Positions 1 to 10,683 of a stretch of DNA of 64,000 nucleotides are shown here, in pieces (position 1 is the stretch's first letter; each line of letters opens with the position of its first letter). The position numbers and the translations under genes are program-made. This stretch comes from Lysobacter antibioticus (GTDB taxonomy: Bacteria; Pseudomonadota; Gammaproteobacteria; Xanthomonadales; Xanthomonadaceae). Where the stretch lies: the NCBI RefSeq assembly GCF_001442535.1, contig NZ_CP013141.1, positions 1,612,105 to 1,676,104 of the forward strand, read 5' to 3'. The notes beneath the pieces were generated by a model that saw only the letters and a program-made list of their open reading frames with translations, was not told where the DNA came from and made no database searches.

Positions 1-2614
1 CGCGCAGCGCGAGCAAGCGCTCGAACTCTTCGTTCGACAAGGCCGCGTCGGCCGGCAACAGGGCCAGGCCGTCGTACCAGGTGGTGAACAGGACGTTGTC
101 TTCGCGTGCGCCGCGTTCGGTCTGCGCCGGCAGATGGCGCCACATCTCGTCGGCCGTGAACGCCAGGATCGGCGCGATCCAGCGCACGAAGGCTTCGCAG
201 ATGCGGTACATCGCGCTCTGCGCCGAACGGCGGCCGCGCGAATCCTCCTGCATCGTGTACAGGCGGTCCTTGGTCACGTCGAGGTACAGCGAGCCCAGGT
301 CGACGCTGCAGAAGTTCGACAGCAGTTGCACGATCTCGGCGAAGTCGTAGCGCTCGTAGGCCGAGGCGATGCGGTCCTGCAGTTCGGCGGCGCGATGCAC
401 GATCCAGCGGTCCAGCGCGACCATGTCGGCGAGCGCGACCAAGTGCTGGCCGGGATCGAAGCCGGCCAGGTTGCCGAGCAGGAAGCGCGCGGTGTTGCGG
501 ATGCGCCGGTAGACGTCGCCGTTCTGCTTGAGGATGGCGTCGGACACCGTCATCTCGTTGCGGAAATCGGTCGAGGCCACCCACAGGCGCAGCACGTCGG
601 CGCCCATCGCGTCGGTGACCTTCTCCGGCGCGAGCGCGTTCTGCATCGACTTCGACATCTTCTTGCCTTCGGCGTCGACGGTGAAACCGTGCGTCAACAC
701 CTGCCGGTACGGCGCCACCGCGTCCATCGCCACGCCGCTGAGCAGCGCGCTGTGGAACCAACCGCGGTGCTGGTCGGAGCCTTCCAGATACAGATCGGCC
801 GGCTTGCGCAGCCCGTCCTGCGGCCGCTGTGCGAGCACGCATTCGTGGCTGGTGCCCGAGTCGAACCAGACGTCGAGAATGTCGTTGACCTTCTCGTAGC
901 CCTCGGCCTCGTCGCCGAGCAGCTCTTCGGCGGTCATCGAATACCAGGCGTCGACGCCTTCGCGCTCGACCCGGTCGGCGACCTGGTGCATCACTTCGAC
1001 CGTGCGCGGATGCGGCTCACCGGTTTCGCGACTGAAGAACAGCGCGATCGGCACGCCCCAGTAGCGCTGGCGCGAGATGGTCCAGTCCGGACGCGCCTCG
1101 ATCATGTTGTAGATGCGCGCCTCGCCCCAGCCCGGCACCCAGGACACGCCGCCGATCGCGGCGAGCGCGTCGCGGCGCAGCCCGGCCTGCTCCATCGAGA
1201 TGAACCATTGCGGCGTGGCGCGGAACACCACCGGCGTCTTGTGGCGCCAGCAATGCGGATAGCTGTGCTTGAGGCGGCCGGTAGCGAGCAAGGCGCCGCG
1301 CTCGCGCAGCACCTCCAGCAATAGCGCATCGATCTTGAAGATGTGCTGCCCGGCCAGTTCGTGCGAGCCCGCCGGCGGCGTCGACGGCAGGTAACGGCCG
1401 CGCGCGTCGACCGGATTGATCTGCGCGGCGCTGTAACGCTCGATCAGGCCGTACTTGAGCGAAACCGCATAGTCCTCCTGGCCGTGGCCGGGCGCGGTGT
1501 GCACCGCACCGGTACCGGCCTCGACGGTGACGTGGTCGCCGAGCAGCACCGGGATTTCGCGGTCGTTGTAGAACGGGTGCTGCAGGCGCAGGCCCTCGAA
1601 GGCCTCGCCCTTGTGCGAGGACCAGTCGCGGCTTTCCACGCTGTGCCCTTGCTTGAGCGCATCGGCGGCGGTGATCGCGGCGAGCACGCCGCCGATCAGT
1701 TCGCTGGCGACCAGCAGGTATTCCGGGCGCTGACCCGGCTCCTTGAACAGCGATTCTTCGCTAGGCTCGACCCGCACCAGCGAATACTCGACCTGCGGCC
1801 CCATCGACACCGCCAGGCTGGCCGGCAGCGTCCACGGCGTGGTCGTCCAGATCGGCACCGACAGCGGCGCGCCGTCGTCCTCGATGCCGAAGGTGTCGAA
1901 CACCTTCTTGCGCTCGATCACCGGATAACGCACGTAGATCTGGGTCGATTCTTTGTCCTGATACTCGATTTCGGCCTCGGCCAGGGCCGAGCCGCAGTCG
2001 AAGCACCAATGCACCGGCTTAGAGCCGCGCACCAGATGACCGCGCTCGACGATCTTGGCGAGCGAACGGATGATGTCCGCCTCGTAGCGGAAATCCATGG
2101 TGCGGTAGGGGTTGTCCCAATCGCCGATCACGCCCAGGCGCTTGAAGCCGCGGCGTTGCAGGTCGATCTGGGTGGCGGCGTATTCGCGGCACTTGGCGCG
2201 GAATTCGGCGGCGTCGAGCTTGTCGCCGACCTTGCCGAATTCCTTCTCGACCTTGTGCTCGATCGGCAGGCCGTGGCAATCCCAGCCCGGCACGTAGGGC
2301 GCGTCGAAGCCGGACAGCAGCTTGGACTTCACCACCACGTCCTTGAGCACCTTGTTGACCGCGTGACCGATGTGGATCTCGCCGTTCGCATAGGGCGGGC
2401 CGTCGTGCAGCACGAAGCTGCGCTCGCGGTCCTTCACCTTCTCGCGAATTCGCCCGTACAAGCCTTCGCTTTCCCAGCGCGCCAGGGTTTCCGGTTCGCG
2501 CTTGGGCAGATCGCCGCGCATCGGGAAATCGGTCGCCGGCAGCAACAAGGTGCTCTTGTAGGGATTGGCGGGAGCGGATTGGCTCGGGTCTTTGGCGGTC
2601 ACAGCAGCTCTCAT
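1..2614 (-). CDS. ileS: Isoleucine--tRNA ligase (3' end outside the window)
   Basis: Class I aminoacyl-tRNA synthetase that charges tRNA-Ile in the cytoplasm. About 871 codons are present and the C-terminus runs off the left edge; family members are about 940 aa. The HIGH signature is at residues 81-84 and KMSKS at about 652-656, so the catalytic Rossmann core and inserted editing domain are inside the window, while the end of the anticodon-binding region and any zinc-binding tail are missing. The ATG at 2614 overlaps the ribF TGA as ATGA, which favours this start; a GTG at 2602 in the same frame is the alternative. It follows murJ and ribF on the same strand, a ribF-ileS order common in proteobacteria. 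Confidence 0.97.
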   Translation of the reverse strand, partial: MRAAVTAKDPSQSAPANPYKSTLLLPATDFPMRGDLPKREPETLARWESEGLYGRIREKVKDRERSFVLHDGPPYANGEIHIGHAVNKVLKDVVVKSKLLSGFDAPYVPGWDCHGLPIEHKVEKEFGKVGDKLDAAEFRAKCREYAATQIDLQRRGFKRLGVIGDWDNPYRTMDFRYEADIIRSLAKIVERGHLVRGSKPVHWCFDCGSALAEAEIEYQDKESTQIYVRYPVIERKKVFDTFGIEDDGAPLSVPIWTTTPWTLPASLAVSMGPQVEYSLVRVEPSEESLFKEPGQRPEYLLVASELIGGVLAAITAADALKQGHSVESRDWSSHKGEAFEGLRLQHPFYNDREIPVLLGDHVTVEAGTGAVHTAPGHGQEDYAVSLKYGLIERYSAAQINPVDARGRYLPSTPPAGSHELAGQHIFKIDALLLEVLRERGALLATGRLKHSYPHCWRHKTPVVFRATPQWFISMEQAGLRRDALAAIGGVSWVPGWGEARIYNMIEARPDWTISRQRYWGVPIALFFSRETGEPHPRTVEVMHQVADRVEREGVDAWYSMTAEELLGDEAEGYEKVNDILDVWFDSGTSHECVLAQRPQDGLRKPADLYLEGSDQHRGWFHSALLSGVAMDAVAPYRQVLTHGFTVDAEGKKMSKSMQNALAPEKVTDAMGADVLRLWVASTDFRNEMTVSDAILKQNGDVYRRIRNTARFLLGNLAGFDPGQHLVALADMVALDRWIVHRAAELQDRIASAYERYDFAEIVQLLSNFCSVDLGSLYLDVTKDRLYTMQEDSRGRRSAQSAMYRICEAFVRWIAPILAFTADEMWRHLPAQTERGAREDNVLFTTWYDGLALLPADAALSNEEFERLLALR

Positions 2615-3618
2615 GCAGGTGTTTGGGTCGCTGCCGCAAGCGGAGCCGGCAACGGCGCGGCGGCGCGTTGCGAGTCCAGTCGCAGCAGACCGCGCGCCTG
2701 TTCGGCATCGCGGTGCATTTGCTCGGTCAGCGCCGGCAAGTCGGGGAATTTCAATTCGGGACGCAGGTGGGCGACGAATTCGACCTCGATGCGACGACCG
2801 TACAGGTCGCCGTCGAAGTCGAACAGATGCGCTTCGAGCAAGGGCTCGACCCCGGCCACGGTCGGCCGCGTGCCCAGGCTGGACACCGACGGCCAGGGAC
2901 GGTCGCCGACGCCGTGGACCCAGGTCGCATAGATCCCCGACAAAGCCGGGGTCTTGCCGCCGAAGCGCAGGTTGGCGGTGGGAAAGCCGAGCGTACGGCC
3001 GAGTTGCCGGCCGCGCACGACGTGGCCGCCGATCGCATAGCGGCGCCCGAGCCAGCGCGCGGCGGTGGCGAAATCGCCCGCCAACAGCGCCTCGCGGATG
3101 CGCGTGCTGGATACGCGCTCGCCGTCGAGCAGTACCGGTTCGATCTCATGCGCGCTGAAGCCCTGGCCCTCGGCCTGGCCCTCCTCGCCCATGCGCCGCA
3201 ACAGGGCGATGTCGCCGCCGCGCGCCTTGCCGAACCGGAACTCCGGGCCGACCCAGACTTCGCGCGCGGACAGGCGCTGGACCAGCACCCGGCGCACGAA
3301 CTCCTCGGCGCTCAAGGCGCTGAGACGGCCGTTGAAACGCAGCAAGCCGACCTGGTCGGCCTCCAGCGCGAGCAGGCCTTCGGCCTTGGCCCGCGGCAAC
3401 AACAGCCGCGGCGGCGGCGCGGCCGGCGCGAAGAACTCGCGCGGCAGCGGCTCGAAACTCAGCGCGACCGCCTCTACGCCCAAGGCGCGCGCACGCGAAA
3501 CCGTGTGGCGCACCAACGCCCGATGCCCAAGGTGCAGGCCATCGAAGGCGCCGATGCAGACCACACTGCCGTGCGGGCACCGCGGCCCGCCCTCGACGTC
3601 ACGAAACAGCCTGCTCAT
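2611..3618 (-). CDS. ribF: Bifunctional riboflavin kinase / FMN adenylyltransferase
   Basis: Makes FMN and then FAD from riboflavin and ATP. The N-terminal adenylyltransferase half carries [10 protein letters not shown] (residues about 23-32, the nucleotidyltransferase HxGH-type motif) and a [10 protein letters not shown] motif near residue 170. The C-terminal flavokinase domain starts near residue 190 and has the GFPTAN motif and a GTRPT segment. The protein is 335 aa, normal or slightly long for the family, with an Ala/Pro-rich tail. Its stop overlaps the ileS start by 4 nt, so the two are probably translationally coupled. Confidence 0.96.
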   Translation of the reverse strand: MSRLFRDVEGGPRCPHGSVVCIGAFDGLHLGHRALVRHTVSRARALGVEAVALSFEPLPREFFAPAAPPPRLLLPRAKAEGLLALEADQVGLLRFNGRLSALSAEEFVRRVLVQRLSAREVWVGPEFRFGKARGGDIALLRRMGEEGQAEGQGFSAHEIEPVLLDGERVSSTRIREALLAGDFATAARWLGRRYAIGGHVVRGRQLGRTLGFPTANLRFGGKTPALSGIYATWVHGVGDRPWPSVSSLGTRPTVAGVEPLLEAHLFDFDGDLYGRRIEVEFVAHLRPELKFPDLPALTEQMHRDAEQARGLLRLDSQRAAAPLPAPLAAATQTPA

Positions 3619-3735
3619 TAGTGTCCGGCGTGGGGACCCGGACGAACCGGGACGTTGCTTGAAGGATGAATCAGGAAGTATAGCCGCCGCCCGCCGCTCT
3701 CAACGGTGCCGCTGAACACGGCCGCCAATATCAAC

Positions 3736-3756
3736 GGGGCCGCTGAAAGCGGCCCC
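3736..3756 (-). terminator. Hairpin downstream of murJ
   Basis: A perfect 9-bp GGGGCCGCT / AGCGGCCCC stem with a 3-nt loop lies in the 185-nt spacer between murJ and ribF. No U-run follows on the minus strand, so it may be a weak or Rho-assisted terminator, or only a pause site within one transcript. Confidence 0.35.
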
Positions 3757-3803
3757 GGCCGCGGCGGCGGGCGATTCACGATGCCGGCCTTGGCCAAGCG
3801 CGC

Positions 3804-5438
3804 TCAATGCCCGCGCAGATCGCGCATGCGGATGCCCTGCAGCCACAACGCGGCGCCGTAGAACGCGCCGCCGGCGCCGACCACGATCCCGAGCTTCCAG
3901 GCGCGCTCCCACCACGGCCATCCGGTCCAGCCGGTCCAGAACCACAACAGCCCCAGCACCACGACTGTCATGGCCACGCTGGCGACCGCGATCTGGCGCA
4001 GGAAACGGCCCCAGCCCGGCTGGCGTGCATAGACCTTCGAACGGCGCAGGTACCAGGCCAGTTGCAGGGCATTGACCCAGCCGGCGATGGCGATCGCCAG
4101 GGCCAGGCAGGCATGCGCGCCAGGCACTTCGCCGAGTGCCTGGCGCAGGTCGCCGCCACTGCTGTGCAGGGCGGCGCGACCGGCTTCGGTCAGGTACAGC
4201 ACCGCCAGCAACAGGCTCGCGGTCGAGACCAGGTTGACGATCACCGATACCACCGCCGACTTGACCGGGGTCTTGGTGTCCTGGCGCGAGTAGAACGCCG
4301 GTGCCAGCACTTTCACCAGCAGGAAGGCGGGCACCGCGATCGACTGCGCCATCAGGCTCAGGCGGATCATCGCGGTGTCGTGGGCGGTCAGGCGGCCGTA
4401 CTGGAACAACGAGGCAACCAGGGGCTCGGCGCACAAGACCAGCCCGAGGCAGGCCGGCACACCGATCAGCAGACACAGGCGGAAGCCCCAGTCCAGGCCT
4501 TTCGAGAAGCCTTGCGGGTCGGTCGCGGCATGGCGCTTGGACAGATGCGGCAGGATCACCGTGCCGATGGCGACGCCGAACATTCCGAGCGGGAACTCGA
4601 GCAGGCGGTCGGTCAGGTACAGCCAGGTCACGCTGCCGGCGATCAGGAACGACGCCATCGCGGTGTTCAGCAACAGGTTGACCTGGGCCACCGACGAGCC
4701 GAATAGGGTCGGCACCATCAGCCGCATGATCTTGCGCACGCCTTCGTGCGCCCCGCCCCAGCGCGGCCGCGGCAGCAACCCCAGCTTGGCCAGCGCCGGC
4801 AACTGGAAGCCCAACTGCAGTACGCCGGCGAGCAGCACGCCCCAGGCCAGGGCCAGCACCGGGTTCAAGCCCATCGGGCTGAACACCCGTTCGGCGCAGA
4901 CCGCCGCGGCGATCATCGACACGTTCAGCAAGACCGGCGACAAGGCCGGGATGGCGAACTTCTCGTAGCTGTTCAACACCCCGCCGACCAGCGAGGCCAG
5001 GGAGATGAACAAGGCGTACGGGAAGGTGATCTGCAGCATCTGGGTCGCCATCCGGTACTGCTCGCTGCCGGGCTCGAAACCCGGGGCGAACAGCGCCATG
5101 ACCCAGGGCGCGGCGAAGATCACCACCGCGGTCAGGACCAGCAGGAAGGCGCTGAGGGTGCCGCTGACCCGGTCGATCAGCTCCTTGACCGCGGCCTGGT
5201 CGTGTTTTTGCTTGTATTCGGCCAGGACCGGCACGAAGGCCATCGAAAACGAGCCCTCGGCCGACAGCCGGCGCATGAAATTGGGAATCCGGAAGGCCAC
5301 GAAGAACGCGTCCATGGCCGGGCTGGCCCCGAAAACCACCGCATAGACCTGGTCCCGGATCAGGCCGGAAACCCGCGAAATGAAGGTCATCGCGCTGAAA
5401 ATGGCCGAAGAACGCAGCAAGCCGCTACCCTTGCTCAT
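3804..5438 (-). CDS. murJ: Lipid II flippase MurJ
   Basis: Polytopic inner-membrane protein of the MOP superfamily that flips the peptidoglycan precursor lipid II across the membrane. The 544-aa product shows about 14 hydrophobic segments, the usual number. The N-terminus has the conserved SRVSGLIRDQVYAVVFGAS-type segment, followed by a PNFMRRLSAEGSFSMAFVPV region typical of MurJ. The ATG at 5438 is preceded by an AGAGG-like site. An in-frame TTG at 5465 would add nine residues that do not look conserved. It is divergent from rpsT, the standard proteobacterial neighbour. Confidence 0.96.
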   Translation of the reverse strand: MSKGSGLLRSSAIFSAMTFISRVSGLIRDQVYAVVFGASPAMDAFFVAFRIPNFMRRLSAEGSFSMAFVPVLAEYKQKHDQAAVKELIDRVSGTLSAFLLVLTAVVIFAAPWVMALFAPGFEPGSEQYRMATQMLQITFPYALFISLASLVGGVLNSYEKFAIPALSPVLLNVSMIAAAVCAERVFSPMGLNPVLALAWGVLLAGVLQLGFQLPALAKLGLLPRPRWGGAHEGVRKIMRLMVPTLFGSSVAQVNLLLNTAMASFLIAGSVTWLYLTDRLLEFPLGMFGVAIGTVILPHLSKRHAATDPQGFSKGLDWGFRLCLLIGVPACLGLVLCAEPLVASLFQYGRLTAHDTAMIRLSLMAQSIAVPAFLLVKVLAPAFYSRQDTKTPVKSAVVSVIVNLVSTASLLLAVLYLTEAGRAALHSSGGDLRQALGEVPGAHACLALAIAIAGWVNALQLAWYLRRSKVYARQPGWGRFLRQIAVASVAMTVVVLGLLWFWTGWTGWPWWERAWKLGIVVGAGGAFYGAALWLQGIRMRDLRGH

Positions 5439-5565
5439 CGCCGCGCCCTCTTCCAGTTGACGCAACCCACTGAATCGCCCATACTTTTGGGTCTGATTTT
5501 CCGTAACTGCATTTCACCGCCCAGTTTCATTAACGCTTTTCACCAAATATTCCAGGAATCCACTC

Positions 5566-5835
5566 GTGGCAAACATCAAGTCCGCCAAGAAGCGCGCCAA
5601 GCAGACTGTCGTGCGTAACGCCCGTAACGCCAGCCAGCGTTCGATGCTGCGTACCGCCGTCAAGAAGGTGCTGAAGGCCCTCGGCGAGAACGACGCCGCC
5701 AGTGCCAAGTCCGCGTTCGACGTCGCTCAGCCGATCCTCGACCGTTTCAGCGCCCGTGGCCTGATTCACAAGAACAAAGCTGCCCGTCACAAGAGCCGCC
5801 TGTCGGCCCGCATCAAGGCACTGGCAGCCGCCTGA
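5566..5835 (+). CDS. rpsT: 30S ribosomal protein S20
   Basis: Primary 16S rRNA-binding protein of the small subunit. The 89-aa, strongly basic product begins [13 protein letters not shown], the standard S20 N-terminus. The start codon is GTG with an AGGA site about 9 nt upstream; non-AUG starts are known for rpsT. A strong intrinsic terminator follows at once. The gene is monocistronic and divergent from murJ. Confidence 0.98.
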   Translation: MANIKSAKKRAKQTVVRNARNASQRSMLRTAVKKVLKALGENDAASAKSAFDVAQPILDRFSARGLIHKNKAARHKSRLSARIKALAAA

Positions 5836-5857
5836 TACGTCGCTCGCGACGTGACGC

Positions 5858-5884
5858 AAAAACCCGGCTTCGGCCGGGTTTTTT
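5858..5884 (+). terminator. Rho-independent terminator of rpsT
   Basis: A-rich 5' flank, stem AACCCGG-CTTC-GGCCGGGTT-like hairpin and a run of six T. The symmetric A and T runs mean it could work in both directions. About 230 nt without a recognisable gene follow before the obgE stop. Confidence 0.9.
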
Positions 5885-6115
5885 CGTTTTGCGGCCGAGC
5901 CAGCGAGGGGCATGCCGGCGGAGTTCTTCGCGCTGTACACCGCACGCATCATCGGCGCCATCGGTGAAGCGAATTTGAAGTCGCACATGCGCACGGCGAC
6001 GCCCGCGCCCGAATGCGCCGGACTCAGCGCCTGCGCAGCACCGCCGCCCACGGCAAGGCCTCGACGCATCGCGCGCCGCAGCCTGGATCGATTCGGGTTC
6101 CGGCGAGCCTGCGGC

Positions 6116-7363
<1,248 letters not shown>

Positions 7364-7624
7364 TTACTCGGCGGCGACGACACTGACGGTGCGACGCTTC
7401 TTCAGGCCCTTGGTCGAAAACTCGACCTTGCCGTCGACCAGCGCGAACAGCGTGTGGTCGCGGCCGAGGCCGACGCCGGCGCCCGGATGGAACTGGGTGC
7501 CGCGCTGACGCACGATGATGTTGCCGGCTTCGATGGCCTGACCGCCGTAGATCTTCACGCCCAAGTACTTCGGGTTGGAGTCGCGGCCGTTGCGGGTGGA
7601 ACCTACGCCCTTTTTATGTGCCAT
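7364..7624 (-). CDS. rpmA: 50S ribosomal protein L27
   Basis: 86-aa large-subunit protein whose N-terminal arm reaches the peptidyl-transferase centre. It begins [16 protein letters not shown], the classic L27 start, and contains the [17 protein letters not shown] segment. The Shine-Dalgarno sequence AAGGAGAA lies just upstream. It is 12 nt downstream of rplU in the conserved rplU-rpmA operon. Confidence 0.98.
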   Translation of the reverse strand: MAHKKGVGSTRNGRDSNPKYLGVKIYGGQAIEAGNIIVRQRGTQFHPGAGVGLGRDHTLFALVDGKVEFSTKGLKKRRTVSVVAAE

Positions 7625-7636
7625 GGCGGCTTCTCC

Positions 7637-7957
7637 TTACTTGTTGTCGCCACCGGCAATGCCGGTGATCTCGATTTCGGTGTAGTGCTGACGGTGGCCC
7701 ATCTGCTTGCGATGGTGCTTACGACGGCGGAACTTGACGATGCGCACCTTGTCGGCGCGGCCGTGGCCGACGACCTTAGCGGTGACGCTGGCGCCCTTGA
7801 GCGCGTCGCCGAGCGTGACGCCTTCACCGTTGCCGAGCATCAGCACGGTGTCGAACTTGATTTCGCTGCCGGCTTCGACGTCGAGCAATTCGACGCGGAG
7901 CTTTTCGCCTTGCATCACGCGGTATTGCTTACCGCCGGTGACGAGAACTGCGTACAT
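7637..7957 (-). CDS. rplU: 50S ribosomal protein L21
   Basis: 106-aa large-subunit protein that binds 23S rRNA. It starts [14 protein letters not shown], the canonical L21 N-terminus, and has the basic [16 protein letters not shown] segment near residues 75-90. The ATG at 7957 is chosen because the conserved sequence starts there; the frame is open further upstream only by chance. First gene of rplU-rpmA. Confidence 0.98.
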   Translation of the reverse strand: MYAVLVTGGKQYRVMQGEKLRVELLDVEAGSEIKFDTVLMLGNGEGVTLGDALKGASVTAKVVGHGRADKVRIVKFRRRKHHRKQMGHRQHYTEIEITGIAGGDNK

Positions 7958-8307
7958 GACCAGGATTCCTCTGTAGTTATTTTGGTCGCTGCCGCGCCCA
8001 AGCGGGCGGACAGAAGCGGAATTGTAGCGGGGCCAAGGGCTTAGGGTCAAATGGCCCCAGCTTTGCCGCGCAAGACCCGGCCTGGCCCCGGGCCACTGCC
8101 CACCTGAATGTGCCTTCAAATGTGCTTTCAATGTGCTTTCTTGACCACTCGTGCCCGTTCGTAGCCGTACGGATGCCGTCCGTCCGCCAGGCCGCGGCTG
8201 GGCGCAAAAAAAGGCGATCCGACCATGCAAATCCTGGCGGGAACATGATAAATCGGCGGTGCGCGTCCATTTTTCGTGATGCGCATCACACAATCATGGA
8301 AAGCACA

Positions 8308-9774
8308 ATGCGCATCGACCTGCTAGACAACCTCATCAGCGACGTCTCCGGCCGCTTCGGCCTGACTAACGACAAGGCCCGCCAGCTGGTCGGCGTCCTG
8401 ATCGCCCTGATCTTCGACGAGAAACGCGGCGGCTTCGCCGGCTTCGTCCGCTTGTTCGAGCAGAAGGGCCTGGGGCGTTTGATCCAGTCCTGGGTCGGCA
8501 CCGGCCCGAACGAATCGATCAGCGCCGCCCAGGTCGATCACATCTTCGGCGCGCCGCTGATCGGCGCGATCGCCGGCAAGCTCGGCGCCCCGGTCTCGGC
8601 CACCGCCGGCGCCATCGGCGGCCTGCTGCCGAACCTGATCAACGAGCTGACCGAGGGCGGCAAGGAGCCGACCGGCATCCCCGAAACCCTGAAGTCCTGG
8701 GTCGCGGGCATCGCCGACTGGCTCGGCGACCTCGGCCGCTTCGGTTGGGGCGCACTGGCGGCCGGCGCCGCTGCGGTGGGCGGCGCCGTGGCCGGCGGCG
8801 CGCGTGCGGTCGGCCACGCCGCCGACGCTACCGTCGACGCCGCGGCCTACGCCGCCAGGAAAACCGGCAACGGTCTCGGCAAGATCCTGCCCTGGCTGCT
8901 GCTCGGCGCCTTGCTGATCGCCGCCTTCCTGCTGTTCAAGGGTTGCAAGAAGGACGAAGCCGCCGTCGCCGCGTCCGGCACCGACAGCTCGGTCTCCACG
9001 ACCGCGCCGATCGCCGCGCCGGCCGCTCAGGCCAACCCGCGTTTCAGCTTCGAGAACGTCGACGGCAAGGCGACCGTCAGCGGCCAGGTCGCCAGCGACG
9101 CCGAGAAGACCAAGCTGCTCGATGCGATCAAGGCCACCTTCGGCGCGGACAACGTCAACGGCGACATCAGCGTCGACGCTACGACCGCTCCGGCCGGCTG
9201 GATGGACAAGCTGATCGCCCTGCTGCCGGACCTGAAGGCCCGCGGCGTCAAGCTCGGCTTCGACGGCGACAAGATCGCCATCGACACCTCGGCCTTGCCC
9301 GAAGCGGAGCGTTTTGCGCTGTCGCAGAAGCTGCGCAGCGGTTTCGGCGGCTTCGAGATCAGCGGCCTGTGGGACAAGGCGATGGCAGCGCTGTCCTCGC
9401 TCAAGGCCGGCTTCAGCGCTGACGATCTGATCAAGGCGCTGAACCTGTCGGGCATCAACTTCGACACCGGTTCGGCCACGATCACCCGCGACAGCTACGA
9501 GACGCTCAGCAAGGCGGCCGAGGCGATCAAGGCCGCTCCGGCCGGCACCCGCATCGAAGTCGGCGGCCACACCGACAACACCGGCGACGCCGCCGCGAAC
9601 CTGCAGCTCTCGCTCGATCGCGCCAACGCCGTCACCGCCAAGCTGGTCGAACTCGGCGTGCCGGGCGAACAACTGGTCGGCAAGGGCTATGGTCAGGACA
9701 AGCCGATCGCCGACAACGCCAGCGAAGAAGGCAAGGCGCAGAACCGTCGCATGGAGTTCACCGTACTCAAGTAA
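8308..9774 (+). CDS. YidB-like / OmpA-family envelope protein
   Basis: 488-aa protein with an unusual domain order. Residues 1-130 resemble YidB/DUF937 (GLGRLIQSWVGTGPNE). Residues 135-190 are Gly/Ala-rich. A membrane segment lies at about 191-212, ending in a Lys-rich stop and a Cys. Residues about 245-340 look like tandem BON-type repeats (VSGQVASDAEK). Residues about 380-488 form an OmpA C-terminal peptidoglycan-binding domain with INFDTGSA and GGHTDNTGD and the conserved Asp and Arg. It probably sits in the inner membrane with the C-terminus reaching the cell wall. The ATG at 8308 has GGAAAG 6 nt upstream; the ATG at 8296 is an alternative. The exact role is unknown. Confidence 0.85.
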   Translation: MRIDLLDNLISDVSGRFGLTNDKARQLVGVLIALIFDEKRGGFAGFVRLFEQKGLGRLIQSWVGTGPNESISAAQVDHIFGAPLIGAIAGKLGAPVSATAGAIGGLLPNLINELTEGGKEPTGIPETLKSWVAGIADWLGDLGRFGWGALAAGAAAVGGAVAGGARAVGHAADATVDAAAYAARKTGNGLGKILPWLLLGALLIAAFLLFKGCKKDEAAVAASGTDSSVSTTAPIAAPAAQANPRFSFENVDGKATVSGQVASDAEKTKLLDAIKATFGADNVNGDISVDATTAPAGWMDKLIALLPDLKARGVKLGFDGDKIAIDTSALPEAERFALSQKLRSGFGGFEISGLWDKAMAALSSLKAGFSADDLIKALNLSGINFDTGSATITRDSYETLSKAAEAIKAAPAGTRIEVGGHTDNTGDAAANLQLSLDRANAVTAKLVELGVPGEQLVGKGYGQDKPIADNASEEGKAQNRRMEFTVLK

Positions 9775-9798
9775 GCCTCGAACGATCGAGCATCAAAA

Positions 9799-9825
9799 CA
9801 AAGGGCGCTTCGGCGCCCTTTGTTT
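9799..9825 (+). terminator. Terminator after the YidB/OmpA gene
   Basis: Stem CAAAGGGCGC-TTCG-GCGCCCTTTG followed by TTT, 25 nt after the stop codon; the UUCG loop makes it very stable. Confidence 0.85.
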
Positions 9826-9833
9826 ATCGGCCG

Positions 9834-9861
9834 AAGTGCGAAGTGCGAAGTGCGAAGTGCG
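9834..9861. repeat. Four tandem copies of a GAAGTGC heptamer
   Basis: Four perfect or near-perfect 7-bp units (GAAGTGC) directly after the terminator. They resemble the short-unit intergenic repeats seen elsewhere in the window (GGGAATC, GAGTAGTGAGTA) but have a different unit. No function can be assigned. Confidence 0.7.
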
Positions 9862-10683
9862 ATGTTGCGTGCTTGCGAGATCGGAGCGGCCGCAAGCGAT
9901 CGCGGCAACACGCGACGCGCGAGGCGCGCATCGCTTCGGCGCATCGCGCACCGATGGCGCGCCTTCGCCGGCGAGCTTCGCGACGCACCTTCACGCCGCG
10001 TCGCACGCCGCTTGAAGAACCGCGCATCCGATCAAGAAAAAACACGGCATCGCGACGCAAAGAGACCGACGTAGTTCACAGTTCCGAAAGAAATTTTGCT
10101 CGAAGCGAAAATGCGCGCAAGCGCGCGTGCGCATCCGTTTATCGCAAAAAAACCCTTGATTTCCCGAGCGAACGGATCGCCCTCACGATCGCGCCGTGCG
10201 CGCGCAACGGCGCCGTCTGTGAGCACAGTCGCATTCATGCGGTCATCACGGCGTAAACGACACTTGCACGCACCCACCGGCCTCAATTAGCTTCGATCCC
10301 GAGCGACAGGTTGGGGTCGCGCGACAAGGAACAGCACTTCGTAGCGCAGCCTCTGCGACGCAGACGCGCCACGATGATGCCGTCGCGTTGAATTCCAGTA
10401 TCCCGTGCATGCCGTTCGCAGTCGTCCGCCATACCGGTTTCCAGCGCTGGGGCTTCGCTCCTGCGCAACAGACGCATTTTCCCACCCACTTACGCCGCCT
10501 TGCGCGCGTGCAGGCAGACGAATGCGTCTTCGTCAGCAATCCCGCAGCCCGCCCCGCTCCTGGATGGACGCCGGCCGGCTGCCCAAGGAAGTACCTCGGA
10601 GGGTGCGGCACCGCCTCCGCGGACCAAGGCCCGACGCTCGACAGGGGATGCGAAGGGGATCATGCGCAACGAAAGGATCAAGG
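9862..10683. other. Long gene-free stretch upstream of the S8 protease
   Basis: About 820 nt without a convincing reading frame; the short frames present are arginine-rich and lack ribosome-binding sites. The part 10030-10160 is visibly richer in A than its surroundings (A-runs at about 10037 and 10145). It contains one CRP/Clp-like palindrome at 10216. No tRNA or known riboswitch fold was recognised. It is probably a long regulatory leader plus decayed sequence. Confidence 0.5.
10216..10231. promoter_or_regulatory. Candidate Clp (CRP-like) binding site
   Basis: TGTGA-N6-TCGCA, one mismatch from the TGTGA-N6-TCACA consensus of CRP and of the xanthomonad regulator Clp. Clp is known to control exoenzyme genes in Xanthomonas and Lysobacter. 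The site is about 460 nt before the protease start, so the link depends on where transcription begins. Confidence 0.3.

Noticed and set aside
5912..6115. Possible small gene between the rpsT terminator and the obgE stop
   Set aside because: Open frame continues antisense into obgE; no ribosome-binding site and no motif.
10040..10100. GCGACGCAAAGAG as part of a GEMM riboswitch
   Set aside because: A single short match with no pairing partners for the family's helices.
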